A stretch of DNA of 64,000 nt from Aporrectodea caliginosa (taxonomy: Eukaryota > Annelida > Clitellata > Crassiclitellata > Lumbricidae): the NCBI GenBank assembly GCA_020284085.1, contig JACEVL010000678.1:77001-141000 (forward strand), given 5' to 3'. A program made the translations under genes and the position numbers. The first letter of the stretch is position 1. Every line of letters starts with the position of its first letter. This document shows positions 38,787-52,189 of this stretch, one piece after another. The notes below the pieces were generated by a model. That model was not told where the DNA came from. It saw only the letters and a list, made by a program, of their open reading frames with translations, and made no database searches.

Positions 38787-38930
38787 CCTACACACATATA
38801 TACATGCACACGCACTCGCAAATGCACGCACACATAGACACGTGTGCCCACACAGAGACACACAGACGCACACAACATGCACATAAACACACACTCACGT
38901 GGGCACGCATGTATGTATGTATGCCTACAG
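38787..38930. repeat. Degenerate CA/CACG repeat
   Basis: Interrupted ACAC, ACGC and ATGCAC units ending in (ATGT)n, with no gene. Confidence 0.7.
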
Positions 38931-39169
38931 GCTACACGCATAAATACATGTTGCATTGTTGCAACCTCCATGACACCTACAAGGTCTAAAATCAAAGTAT
39001 TTGCCTAAACCTAGGGAACCTTCATACATTAGATTTTAATAATGAAAATAAAAACACTAGCCTACTACTAATTAGAACAATAATAATATCTGCCGGATCT
39101 TGACGAATTTTAGCCGTCCCAGAATTTTTATCATTATTAGGGCCTACTAGGCCTATTATTATAATTATT

Positions 39170-39175
39170 ATAATT

Positions 39176-39219
<44 letters not shown>

Positions 39220-39263
39220 TATTATTATTATTATAATAATAATAATATTATTATTATTATTAC

Positions 39264-39344
<81 letters not shown>
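39170..39344. repeat. (AAT)n/(ATT)n palindromic microsatellite
   Basis: A run of AAT turns into ATT, back to AAT, then a long ATT run, so the array can fold on itself. Confidence 0.88.
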
Positions 39345-39345
<1 letters not shown>

Positions 39346-41778
39346 ATAAACTATACAAATTGCTTTTATTGCTCCGAAATGCCATCAGAATTGCTAACTA
39401 CATCGGCTTCTTGTACAACGCATTTGCATGTGATTAAACATAATAAGAATTCATTAGCGAACTAAATTAAGAGCATTCATATTATAAGGCTACAGATTTT
39501 CCAGCGCATGCATCATAAGTGCTGAAAAAGCCTGCTAACATTTAGAACTACGCAAAAGCTGGCACTCAATTAAGAATCGCCCAACTTGATTGTGAGCGCT
39601 GATAATTCCAACGTTTCTTCGGTGACTTCGTTTGCTAGATTCAATCAATACTCCGTTTTTGTTTGATGTTAGACGGCCATTGTTATGCTGGAACATATTG
39701 TCTTAACGTATAGATGATGTATGGTTTCATTATTCATACGTAGGCACATTGGCAAAAAAGTTAGTTTGGCGAAGGCGAATTTGTGCAAAGCCTTAATTCT
39801 ACGGTATTTTTGTTGCAACTAGGAGGAAGCCTTGACGCAGCCACTAAAGAAAAAATGAAACAAAAATTGTCAAAGCGATAAGTCAAATTGCTGGTAGGCG
39901 ACTATGAAAGGGATGGCTATGTACAGTAGGTACATAAGATAGGCTAATCGCTCAACAACGATACAGTAAGTCTATGTTAGCAGAGACCATCGACGTATAA
40001 TTATTGGTACATCGATGGCAGACACCGAATTTTCTACACATTAAACAAAATTATTTTGCATTACAGTTTACATGCATAAGTCAACCTAACTGCAATTAGC
40101 AATACCAAAATAAAAGCACAGAGTAGTAGGCCTAACCCTAATCAAAACTAAATGATTCGTGATTTCCCTTACTTATGTACCCGCTTAAAATTCTAAGCAC
40201 CATCTAGCCTACTTACTGTGGCCGTCTATTATTATCCGGCAACAAAAGTGAAAGTAAGTCTGGAAAACCCCGCATATATAAATGCGCTGTCTATGTTGAT
40301 TGGTGATTTTTAGAAAATGTGCACTGGTCTACGTTGCAGCTTCTCCAATCGAATGACAGGTAGGCTATTTTTCTGAATCAACCAGTCCAGTTCGCATAAA
40401 GGGTTTAAATTTCCCCGTTTTAATAACTATAGCTTAATAAAATGCTCATCTTGCAAAGCTTGATTTATCGCACAATCTTGAGGCCCGGTTAAGGTCAGAT
40501 CGCACAGCGACCTGGGTAGTAGTAGGCCTACTTATCACCCTAACGTTGCCATTTGGTGGACGATAATTTAATATCTTAGTGCCATTCAGTGCAAAACGAT
40601 GCATAGTAAATCTGTCATTTTTATGCCGCCTTCAATAGCATCTCGTAAGCCTATTGTACATTATGTAGCCTACGACGCATCATGGCAGGTCTCGGCTTGT
40701 TAGATGTGCTTCTAACCCTACTGGTGGTCGGAGGTGACCTACAAAGAGCGTCATAGTGAAGGGGCAGAAGGGACCAGTCATCATGCCCCAGATATGCAAC
40801 TGTAAGGGTCAATGCCAAATAAAATTTTAAAACAATATTGTTGGCACGTTAATCAGGTAAGTTGGATTGACACTTTTTACCAGCCTTTTATCGAAGCCTT
40901 CATTTAACTCTAGCATGAAAAACCCTTGGTTGTTTTACCTCCCACCTCAATGTGTTTACCTAAATTATCAGCATCCATTCTGCAAGCTGAAGCAATGTGG
41001 CTCTGTATGTAACATGCCTACACAATAATCAATAGTGGCTGACTACGACATCTGTGGTTTCATAGAGGCACAATGCATACTTTCTCTTCAACTTTCCAGA
41101 CAGAAAAACATAACACAAGATTTTAATTATTGCCTTATTGTTGTCAAATCCCGGATTCCAACACAGTTTCACCCCTATTAAAAGTCAAATTCTTGATTTG
41201 CCCCTAATTCTCTGATTCGCTTAGGTTGATTTCAAGACTTATGCTGACGTTGCGGTTAGTATTGAGTTTGGTGTCGAAATAAGTGTTGACATTAGTGTTA
41301 AGGTTTGCACTACCACTATGGCGAGAGTTAATTATTGTTCGTGCTAAAGTAGCTGCCGCGTTTTGACTAGGATTTTTGTTGGCATTTACATGTAGTGTTA
41401 TGATTTCATTTAATGCTAAGTTGCTAGTTGAGTCTTGCTTTAAAAATGACCAAATGCACAGTTCAGTGTAAGATAATCAGCAAAGTAGGCTAATTGACAT
41501 ATTTATACATGCAGGCTATTAATATTTATTTTCACTCTCACAAATCGCTCTAAGGCCCTACAGCTCGTATAATGCATTCAGTATCAGTACTGTTGACGAA
41601 TCCGGCTCTAGCTTGTTAGGCCTACAGAAATATCTGAACACCAAACCAACTGATGGCCTACAGTCAGAGTGGGCTGGTCCTTGAGCCTGTCCAACTCTGC
41701 GCAGTATCTATTCTTGATTACGAATCATCAGATCCTGGTTATCGTGTTATAGCAAAGGCCTGTCACGTTTTGGTAACC
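39345..41778. other. Gene-poor intergenic DNA
   Basis: No exon, RNA gene or defined transposon could be supported here. It is AT-rich with several copies of the octamer TAGGCCTA. Confidence 0.4.
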
Positions 41779-42114
41779 GGGCAATTCGGAGCTGGACAAT
41801 TCGGCGCGGATTTTCGGCACAAATAAAAGATCCTGTGAATTTAAAATTTAAATGGAATAGAAGTGTCGGTAATTTATCGTTTTAGCGTTCTAAATTATTC
41901 TCCCATTGTAATTCTTACTTGAATAGAAGTTAGATCGATGAAGATTTGTGTTGCTTAAATAGAAGTTACATCGCTGAAAATAAATTCTTGCTTGAATAGA
42001 AGTTGGATTGATACAAATAATTTTCGCTTAAATAGAAGTTGCATTGACGAGAATAATAAAAATGTTAAATACCCTCCTGAATGTCCTCGCCGAATTGTAC
42101 GGCTCCGAATTTCC
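41779..42114. mobile_element. TIR-bounded element carrying a 36-bp minisatellite
   Basis: Left end GCAATTCGGAGCTGGACAAT and right end (as reverse complement) AAATTCGGAGCCGTACAATT continue as inverted repeats of about 36 bases (next bases TCGGCG on both). Between them, four to five units at about 36-base spacing share AATAGAAGTT (starts near 41921, 41957, 41994, 42030). No clear target duplication was seen. The same minisatellite, reversed, occurs at 52190-52525. Confidence 0.6.
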
Positions 42115-42322
42115 ATAGAACCCTCATGTTGGTTCTTCCCCCAATTCTCCATTTGGGAGATCATTAATTTTTAATTCTTATGGGAGTGTGCGAGTTTGAG
42201 CCCACCCTAAAAGGGTCACTGTGTAGAGACATTGATCAAGTTACCATATCTAGAGTTTCTAGACGCAATTAAATACGGTAATCGACTAGACCTACTGTTC
42301 TATGTTAGACTGTTCCGCTAAA

Positions 42323-42330
42323 TATATAAA
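42323..42330 (+). promoter_or_regulatory. Candidate TATA box of the Tudor-domain gene
   Basis: TATATAAA lies 113 bases upstream of the ATG at 42436. This spacing allows a single-exon 5' UTR of about 80 bases. It is a match by eye. Confidence 0.35.
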
Positions 42331-42435
42331 TATAGGCCTAAAATTATGGAGGGAAAGCGCATACATTGTACATACCGAGGGAGCTAAATAAATTTCTTGA
42401 TTCACACACACAGCTGGAAAGAATGAGTCGTAGCA

Positions 42436-45315
42436 ATGGACGAAATGAAAGTGAAGTTGGCAAGTGCTCTGAGCTTGCGGCCGCTCGGAGCGATTGCAAT
42501 GGCGGACCTAGCCAGACACTACAAGCAGATCAACAAAGAGAAGCTCGACTTCAAGGAACTAGGCTTCGAAAGTCTGCAGAAACTGCTCGAAGCAATGCCT
42601 GACACCTTTCAGTAAGTGCGTTGAAACCAACGCTAGTGCATTCTCCAAGTTAGAATCAAGAATCAAGATTACAAACAGTGCCTCTTGGCGACAGGTGCTA
42701 ACTAATGCTAGCTAGAGCGCTCGTAGTCGTAAACTGTATGGTGGGCGATTGATGTCAATGTAAGTAAAGCTTTCAAGTCCCTAGGCAAAAACCTCAATTT
42801 CCTCTTCTGCCCTTAACTGGAAGTGTTCTTGAACTCGGGGCAGTGCAACACAGCACATGTTGTTTACATTTCAGCAAATTCTACTGCTTGACGATAAAGA
42901 CAAGTGTACGTATTTGTCCAGGGTTGTTACGCAGACCCTGGACAAATACTAGCACTTGTATTTGCCGCTTAAACCCACAGTCTTTCGATTACAGACCAAA
43001 CTCACTAGACACGATGTTACTCGCCACCTTTTGGCTCGCTTGTTTTCTAGTTTCGAAGCAAAGGCCCAGTACTTCTGGCTGTTGAGGCGAATTATCGTTT
43101 GACCATGATCATCTTCATGCTCTCATTTTAGCCAAATTGCCATTGCTTATGCTCAAATACCTTTCAGAATTATCTCTATTGTGTTGTACTAAAACTACAC
43201 AGCTAGCGGACAATTTGTAATAACCGTGAACAACTGGCAGTAGGCCTATGTTGTGGAAAAGGCAATGCTCGAGAGAGGTGCACGACACAGACGATGATGC
43301 TAAGGATAGCAGAATGACATTTACATTAAATGACACTGACAACTTGTAAAGATGTATTACTTTCTGCTTTCTAGGGTGAAGTATGACAAAAAGATTTCAG
43401 ATTATCGAGTGTTTCTGGTTAACTATGAAGTGAATGAAGCCATTGAGAAAGAGATTAACAACCAAAGCCAGTCGGCAAGTTCCTTGGTAAGCATTGAATT
43501 GAAAATCTGATTTAAGATTGAACGAGTTTGTCTGATCTTCTCGCTTTACTCTTTGCAACATGCACCGCTAAGTGATCAATCAATTGGAATCTCATTCAAC
43601 ATTCGTCTTTGTCTAGACATTAAATGTCTATCGCATAGAATGGGGTTTAAGTTCGTAATAAGAACTACGACAAACTCAAAACTACAAGAGATAGAAATTA
43701 AGCGAAAAAGTCATTTTATGGAAATTCTCCAAATACATTCATTTAATTTTAGGTACTTTGACAAAATACTTTGTTGCTCTCAACGTTTTATTAACAGCAA
43801 TTTAGCAAGCTTGCAGAAACAGTGCAACGGTGTAACTTGGCCAAGGTAACGTTGCACTCAACGTTTTGACAACAGCACTGTAGTAAGCTTAACCTTAGTG
43901 GAACAATCCAACATGGGCAAGAGAAAATGCCGTAATATTCATTCAAGACAGACGATCATCTGTTTTGAATTTAAAGTAATTGTAAAATGCGTGTTAAAAT
44001 AGAAAGGTTCGTTGACTAAGGCATCGATCCTGAAAATGGATAGGCAATATTTATTGTTTTATATACGAGGTATAAGATTGTAGTTGCAGGATATGCCTAC
44101 TTCATATTCCACGAGAAGGTATGACGAACACGGTGACTTGCAGAGTGATTCTTTCATGGATAGAACTAGTAAGTCATATATAACCTTTCAGAAATTATGG
44201 TGCTGTTATTTAAATTTTCATGTCAATCTGACTGCACAAACTTATTCAGAAGTAGCCTGATATTTGCTTTCAAGTTCTTTCATTTGTGAGATCATCTTTG
44301 GCATAAATTATTATACCTATACCTCTAATCGGTTGGAATTGAATCCGGGTTCATTCTGAACAAATACAAGATCATAAAATCTCATCTTTCAGGTTCAGCA
44401 TGTTGTAAGTCCTACCAAAAAGACCATAATATTCCGATTGTAGAACATTACGCATAGTTATTTTCAGAAGTTTTTTGCAGATCATGTTGGTGTGAATAAC
44501 TCCAAACACTGCTTTTTATAATAAGTGCCCGCGGTTCAATATCCCTACCCGTCAAATGAAACTGTACACTTTGTTATAGAACGATGCAATTTATTATGAA
44601 ACGCTGTATACTCGGCAACCTTGCGCTATTGTTTGACTGCAGGGACAAGTGAAGATAGGCCTGTTAATCGTCTTCGCGAGAGACCGATTCCGACCGCATT
44701 TCGAGGATATAACGATTGGGATTTGTACCTCCAGAACTTTCCAAACGACACGAAGGAGGTAAAGGAAAACTTAATCAGGGCATTCGACATTACTGGAAAA
44801 TGTAGTGGCGATACAAACACCAATGATTTATAAAAGTATTGTAATACCAGTACCAATTATACTGTTCGAAATCTAAGTGTACTTATATTGCCATAAAATA
44901 AGTGCAAAAAGTATCAAGCAGCGATGCAGGATAACCTACATACAATACTTTCCACACCACAATCTATATCATTTCGTCAGATGCAGAATTGGCATCATGT
45001 CAGAATGCATGTTGCTGAGTGATGCACGTATACAGATGAAAATGCTTGAACCAACGAAGTACCATGGAATGGAAACGTTAGCCCGATAGCGCATTGGATA
45101 ACACACTGGCATAGAGAGCGAGAGGTACCGAGTTCGAGTTCCGTAGGCGGACATGCTTTGTAGGCTGCTATTAGCGCCGTGTATTGCAGGCTGTCTGTTC
45201 TGTTGGTAGTTAAGATTTATGTCTTCTGTCATTTGCGTTCTTGTGAATTGTTTCAATTGCATAACTGTACACTGTAACCGGTTACGTTTGTCAACCGGAT
45301 TGTTTCAATAAAGAA

Positions 45316-45379
<64 letters not shown>

Positions 45380-45709
45380 TGTTCACTGACCATGTGTCCA
45401 TCATCGGCTGAACGAGGCAGCTCGTTCAGAGAAGGAATTGCTTAGAGGACTCACTGCTCGAAGTGTTCCAGCGTGCTCACTGCTCATCTGTACTTTTCAC
45501 CTTTACAGAGCGACCTGATGGATGTCTTTAAATCCTTCGGATGCACTCGAGTGCGCATTAAGAAGAAGCGGGAAAATGAAACGTAAGTGCAGGTTCACTG
45601 ACCATTTTAATTTCTCCATTCATAAACGTATATAAGACGATGATGGTGACGATGATGGTGACGATGATGACGACGACGGTGGTGGTGATGATGATGATGA
45701 TGGTGATTG

Positions 45710-45762
<53 letters not shown>

Positions 45763-48700
45763 GTGATGATGGTGGTGGTGGTGGTGTCGGTGGTGGTAGT
45801 GATGGTGGCGGGAATTGCGATGATGATAATGATGATGATTATGATGATTAGTTTCGCAGACGTTAAGAGCTGCTAAATAATAGACCACCGGAATCGGGTT
45901 ATAGATAGTTAGCATATCTGAAATAATTGGAGTAACGATGACGAAATGTGAATAAGAATTCGCTATTTATACAGCACATCGTCTCACTCTATTAGCTTAC
46001 TTTAAATGATTTAGCATTACCCACAATTTGCTATCACGTCAGGTCACATGCCATCACATTTGCATCATGCTTCAGGTCTAAGAGAGAGATGGTTCAATGG
46101 TAACACGCTGGTACGAAGATCAGAAGGACGCGGGTTTGATACTCGCTAGCCCCATTAGTATGACGCAGCCTTCCGCTCCCAGGGGCGACCTACAGTGAGC
46201 AACGTAAGTAAGCAGTAGGATAGATGGGCGCCTTGCAGGCTGCCATACAGTTAAATTCGACTTCTGTTAAAGTTGTTATCATCTGTTACTATACTTCATC
46301 ATGTAATCTTACTGCGTACTTGTCAGTTTGAATTAATAAATGAATATTAGTCTATATAAAAAGTTCGATTTGCTTGAAGTCATGATCATTTATTGTTTGT
46401 TGTTTCTTCTCGTTGCTGTAGACTTTTTGGGTTCGCGACATTTCGTGACTACTCTGAAGCTGAGATGGCCTATTTGACCTTGGACGGGACAGAGTTCAAA
46501 GGTCGTGGCCTGAATATTCAGTTTGCGAAGAGTAGCATTGCTTCGGAGGACGAGGTTAGAGCGCGTCTTGAGAAGACGCAGTTCACGGCAGAGGTCACCA
46601 GCACCAGACGTAAGAAGAATAAATGCAACACACGTGTATTCTGTATTATCTGCCAAATGATAACCTTACATTTGGGAAACAAAGTCGTTCCGCCGATGTA
46701 AAGAAGTTCTATGAATAATACAGAATATTATAGAATTAAAATTAAATTAAAGAGAATAACACAGGATAGAATGGAGTCGGGTGCATTTGCATAATATTAT
46801 ATTGCATTTCCTGATTTTTGCAATTAGCCACAAACTTTCATTTTAAGTTAGTAGTATCTTCAAAGTCACATAACACAGTCTCTCTTACTGGTAGCGAACT
46901 GAGCTGAATGTAGTCGTATTCACAATGCAACGCCACACTGTTCTGTCCAGGGCCTCCCTTCAGGCCGTATGAAGGCCGAACTAATATCCCTGCAAGATCC
47001 ACGACTGTAATATAAGTAGTTCTAGGTCGGCCATGTAGTCTTCTCCAATTCCTCAGGCGCTTTTTCATAGCGGTTATAAAGCGGTCCAGGGGTCTCCCCG
47101 GTGGACCTCGGTTCCCAAAATGTCGGGTAGAAGGAGATTCAAGCTATGTCGTCAGATGATCTTGAGAAAATCAGTTATAAAAACCAATGATGTCTTATGT
47201 TGTAATGTTATCATCTAATTATTTTTGCTGCAGGTCGCAACTTCTCATCAGATGAAGGCGGATCACTGGACCGGAGAGAGGTCACTCAACCAGATCACCC
47301 CAACTGGAGGAGATCCCAAAGCCAACTGGATCCCCATTGCCACTCCCCTCTTCGAAAAGATGATTCTTCGTGGTTGCCTTGGCAACCCTTCGCGGCACCG
47401 GGTTACATTACCATTGGAAATGAAACGACCACTCGTCGAGAGGGTGGGACAACATCTACCTCTACAAGCGGCATTATGACTTCAAATACTAATCAAAACC
47501 AAGTCGTCCAAGGAGGGGTGAGTTGTATAAATGGGGCTAACTGTTCGGGCAGAGAAGATCTCTATTGTGAGAGGAAGCGCAGAGTTCAGTCAAATTCAAA
47601 GAGAACTTTTCAGGTTTTCACTGATATCGAAGTTGATGGGGAACAAGAAGAAGAAGCTGAGGCGGTTGCGAATGTAAAGACTGAGAGAGAAGAAGCTAAC
47701 ACGAGGCAGTTCGATCCTTGGGGAAAACAGGACAATCCGGGGCAACTCTATTCTTCTCAAAGCGATAACAACACGAATTCAGATAGAATTGTTAAGATAT
47801 TTGCTGAGTCAAAGGTCGGCAGGAAACAATCTAATTCGAAAGAAACGCATGAGCCTCTTGATAAAGGCACAGCTGAAAATAACGACAACGAAGAACAACT
47901 GGATTCTGTCGAAAGCGGGGAAAAGATGAAGAGACCGGATACTTGTTCAAGCAGGGAAACGCCAGGCCAACTCGATTCTGCGACAAGTAGCGAGTTACAC
48001 TGCACGACAGAAAGTTGTTCAAATGATTCAGAAGAAATTAGCAGCCAGACTAAAATTCGAGATAAAGTAGTTAAGCATTCCACATTTAATCGAGATTCGG
48101 AGGCAGGCATTAACAAAGACATTCGAGATGGTGAAGACAAAAATAGGTATCCACTTCTCAATATTAATCTTTTATCAGACATATCTTTGTCGGAAACGCA
48201 AAATGATTCCATCCTTTCCAGCGACAACAGTAATGCTAGAATTGAAAAGACTTACGCTAAAATTGAGCTTCCTGTCAGTATGTGCGGAAGAAACCTCGAG
48301 ACTGAGAAATGCACTTTCGAAGACAAAGGAGATGAAGACAATAGTTCAATTCTATCTCACGATTTGAAAACTGCGTCTGACATTGTTCCTAAATGGTTAA
48401 GAGTTTACGTGAGAGATGATATCCTCCTGGTAGAGAATATACTAAAATGGACTAAAATCTATTCAAGGAATGAACTACATTTGGGACAACTCAAGTATCA
48501 ATGCAGACCTCTGACGACGCAGTTTAAAAATTCCTCTTTGCCGGTGATCCCTTTGTCGACTAATATCGCGAATTCATTGAAACCAGAGACAGAAACGGTT
48601 TCCAGCGAATCACTCTCTGTTGAAGCAGAAACTTTATTGACTTCCAAGACATTGGAATCGCAAGTAGCTTCTTTGGTTGGGAGGTGCTGTGAGGAGATTC

Positions 48701-51532
48701 CGGAGACAATGGATGCTCGGTTTCTGCAGAAAATGCTGGATGACACGCGGATCAAGCAAGGATTCTTGTCACAGAGAGACCTTCCAGACGAACTCGACCT
48801 GATGGTTATTCATGTCTGCAATTCGAATCACTTCTGGGGATCCGTAATCAATTCAGGACAGTTCGTAAGTTAATCAATATTTGTTGATAGCATTGACCAC
48901 ATAATTTATGATGCGCCAACATCGCGATCTGCATGACTTGTACAAGGCGAAATCAATCAGAAAATTTGAAGCATTAGAACGAGACGTTCCTAGCGCTTCG
49001 TTGCTTTTTGTCTTCAATTAATACCAAGTACATTCTGGAGCAGTGCAACACAAAAGTATGAAACATGGCCCTATACAAATTTTCAAATAATAGATACATA
49101 CATGAGTAAGGTAGATTAATTGACTTTTGCTGTGCCATGATTTGGTTTAGTCTTTGAATTAAATCTTTGGGAAGTTGATACCTTTAACCATTTCTGTGAG
49201 GCAACCCCGGCTGTGAAATACTAGGCATAATTGCGATTTCATTTTCGAAAATTGCAGTTAAATTGCATTTGTGTCTTCCTAACTGCAACCTCATTTAGTG
49301 AAACTGAAGTTTAAATAACCTTTGTGTGTTCAGATGGACGAATATGAAGATCTCTTTCAAATGATGAACGACATCGCCGTAAAAGCCCAACCTGAATTTC
49401 GACTTGATAAAGCAAGAGCAGAAGATAAAAGAGCTGGAGTCATGTACCAGGACACAGATTGGTGCAGGTAATAATAAGTAACAATGAGCAATGAATCAGA
49501 ATCAAAAACATATTTTAAGAAACATAATTAGTAGGCCTATAATGTTTTTATTACTCAAATATTAATTAACAATGAAAGCAACAAAAACACAAAGAAATAA
49601 CAACTTCAGCCGCCACTTTATTGATAAGCTACACTGAAACATTACAGCGATAGTACCTGAAACAGGAAACTGAGAAAGTATCTGAAGGTTCATAGACACT
49701 CGTCTATCAACCCGTCAATAAATATTCTGTCAATCAATAAGGCGCAATGCACTGCATCGTTATTTCTGGTGTGCTGAATGTCTTTGCTTGGCCATTAGAT
49801 AGTGGCACTTAATAAATGCATAATAATGATAATGACAATGGATAGTCCTTTGTGACCATTGTCTGATTTCTTGCAGAGTATGGATAAGATCGCAAGTTAG
49901 AGACTCTGAGGTGGAGGTATTTTATGTTGACTTTGGGAACAGCGAATTTCGATCGGTGGACGATCTTTGGGTTCTGCCGAGAAAGGCCTGGCACCTTCGC
50001 CCAATGGTCCTTCCGTTTCATTTGACAGGTAATTCAATTCCCTCAGGTAAATCATCACTGCCATCGCCCATCCACCATAATCTGCCTCGGGCGCCTCTAC
50101 TTATCACTGCACATACGTTCTACTTCAAATTAAAATCCCACCTCTTCAAAAAGAATTCCTACCCTAATCCATCCGATCCTTCGCCTTCCAAGAGTTCCTA
50201 TCCTCAAGGAAACCCGCCTTAGCATCTGCTATGCTTCCTTTCCCTGGTCTCTCTGGCAACAGGACTCGGCTCTTCCTTTGACATTTCTGGACAACACTAC
50301 TGACACGATGCAGCGCTCGTGAATAAGCTGATGCTCTGCTCTTATCTTTAGAATGGCGCTTTAGAAGTTGGAGTTTACAAATAATACGATTAAATGGAAG
50401 AGTTCGACCTCTTGGGAGCGCTTAGGGAACAATATCTATGCGCCCCAGTCTTTTAATTTTACTGTTCTTGTTAATTGATAATTTCTATCTCGCCACTATC
50501 AAGGCGCGCCAAAACTAAGCTCTAATCAGGTACGTGTACAGCAAGATCAGTCTACAAAGACAGAGAGGAGTCCTTTAAGACCTAGAAGATAAATGTATGC
50601 AATTCATCTCTTCCTGCCTGTCCCTGTCCTTTCTCCCCCTCCATCCTTACATTCGTCGGTCATAAATTGTTCTGCTCTTATCTTAGTTCAGAAGTTCTGT
50701 ATCGAAATAAATACGCGTATCTGTCTTATGAATGAGCCACCAAGAGCTCCCGTCTCATATATGCCACTGGTCGCTCGTGACCTAGAACAGATATCACCTT
50801 GACCTTGTAGGCAAAAGTGGAAGAACCTGTTCATGAAGATATAAGCCTTTTTTGTCTTACTAGCAAAAACTCTCAGCGTTAATTGAATAGAGATTTTTGT
50901 CACAGGATCTTTAGCAAAGAAAACCTTGTTTGAAATGGTCAACACAAAGATTACGGTTAAACTGGTCAAATCACAACCAGCAGCTTCGGTCAGTTGATAG
51001 TTTTATAAGGCGAATATAATTAATTGATCAGATTCATACATCTGCCGACAATAAATTATTTTCATGCTCAAGAGTGGTTCTTTCTTGAGAAGAGTACATA
51101 CTAACTTGTCTGACTGACATTGCGCACTATCTAATGTAACTTACAGAGCAATCACTATTGCACTAGCAGAATGCACTGTTTAACTAACAAAGTAACTAGC
51201 ACAGTGTACTAACTATTGTAACTAATGTAGTCTACTTATTGTAAGACCTATTGTAAATAGCAAAAGTGTTTGCAATAATTGCAACTAGCAGTGTGCGCTA
51301 ACTGTTACTGTACAAATCTTATTATCAGCGATGAAATACGTAGAAGCCGTTAAAGATTAGCATTTATTTTTAATCCTAGCATCATACACAATTACTGAAT
51401 GATTGAACACGGAAATGATTTATGTGATAAAATCAACAGTATACGCTGATCTAAGGCTGTGTCTTTACTTCTTAGGATTTCGTTGTTGCTGTGAGACCAT
51501 ACAAAGAACTTGACTCCGTGGACATTGAATGA
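42436..51532 (+). CDS. LOTUS-RRM-Tudor protein, TDRD10-like (complete, 11 exons, 933 aa)
   Basis: Exons: 42436-42611, 43375-43486, 44090-44168, 44643-44758, 45509-45582, 46422-46609, 47234-48864, 49334-49467, 49877-50028, 50906-50988, 51476-51532. All introns are GT-AG, phases agree throughout, and a stop lies in frame just before the ATG. Residues 1-59 form an OST-HTH/LOTUS domain (LARHYKQINKEKLDFKELGF). Residues about 148-223 form an RRM (RNP2 LYLQNF, RNP1-like LFGFATF). Residues about 250-765, in one 1.6-kb exon, are a charged Ser/Glu/Asn-rich linker. Residues about 768-930 form an extended Tudor domain (VIHVCNSNHFWG, FYVDFGN, ending VAVRPYKELDSVDIE). Known TDRD10 pairs RRM with Tudor; LOTUS domains bind Vasa-type helicases or G-quadruplex RNA; Tudor domains bind methylarginine on Piwi proteins. 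A germ-granule/piRNA role is inferred. The last two exons are short and the least certain. Confidence 0.85.
45077..45380 (+). mobile_element. SINE family C copy with (ATT)n tail
   Basis: Box A-like GATAGCGCATTGGATAAC and box B-like CGAGTTCGAGTTCC are followed by GCTTTGTAGGCTGCTATTAG and a tail CAATAAAGAATATT running into (ATT)n. The copy at 54652-54875 matches closely. It lies in an intron of the Tudor gene. Confidence 0.7.
45638..45853. repeat. GAT/GGT microsatellite
   Basis: Mixed GATGAT and GGTGGT units lie about 55 bases after the RRM exon at 45509-45582, in the next intron. The poly-His and poly-Met frames are artefacts. Confidence 0.9.
46083..46350 (+). mobile_element. SINE family B copy
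   Basis: Box A-like GGTTCAATGGTAACACGCTGG and box B-like CGGGTTTGATACTCGC, then the body GATGGGCGCCTTGCAGGCTG and tail GAATTAATAAATGAATATT. It is intronic, ending about 70 bases before the exon that carries RNP1. Confidence 0.65.
50036..50385 (+). mobile_element. LINE 3' ORF end plus family E repeat
   Basis: The frame reads HNLPRAPLLITAHTFYFKLK then SHLFKKNSYP, a typical LINE reverse-transcriptase C-terminus. It is directly followed by GGACAACACTACTGACACG and GCAGCGCTCGTGAATAAGC, the family E repeat. Family E may therefore be the 3' UTR of this LINE. It inserted in the intron after exon 9 of the Tudor gene, starting only a few bases after the donor. Confidence 0.6.
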
Positions 51533-51975
51533 CGATTTGAATGCCACAACCACTTCATATATGTCGGTTAAGATATACTAAATGAGATAAACACTGGCTG
51601 ATCCAAAGCCTGCATCCAGTCGCCCTTAACATACAAGTTTTGAGTTATGGGTTACGGTTGAAGTGGCCGTCCTTGGTCCAACGCTACGCATTCTGCCCTA
51701 TGCTGTTTGCACTTGCTTCTGTAACTTGAACGGATGGAAGCACGACATAGCATAATAGTGCTACTGTACTTGCCCTATAAAAGAAAAAAATTCCGTCACT
51801 TCCTTTGCTTAAAAGTCCAGTTGATGCTGATCATCAAATTATCAAGATAAGACTTTTATTCTAACGCGTGAAGCCTTAAGCTCGTGAGCGTTAGTATTGG
51901 GTTCGCATGGGGGCGCCATACGAACTGTTGGTCACAATGCATCGTATTAGAGTAAAATACATGTATAATGCATTT

Positions 51976-51981
51976 AATAAA
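51976..51981 (+). terminator. Candidate poly(A) signal of the Tudor-domain gene
   Basis: AATAAA (in CATTTAATAAAGAATA) lies about 440 bases after the TGA stop. It is the first canonical hexamer downstream. Confidence 0.45.
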
Positions 51982-52189
51982 GAATATTTACGATCATTTT
52001 ATTACCTCTAGTTACCTCTTAGATTTATCATCGTTTTCTTGCATGATGTTGCATCTAGCTACCTCTGGTTATCCCGTAGTTTACGTTGCTAAATTATCTT
52101 AATGCCTTCAATACCGTACTTGATGTTGGTATGTACGCAGTCTAGGCCTACAAATGTCCACGATAACTGTCTTCAATCCAGGTTCCATT

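Noticed and set aside
41850..42060. CRISPR-like array because of about 36-base spacing
   Set aside because: The spacing is between whole repeat units that are similar along their length, with no unique spacers, in an animal genome.
47757..48227. 156-aa minus-strand frame
   Set aside because: Antisense to the linker exon of the Tudor gene, with no domain or splice support.
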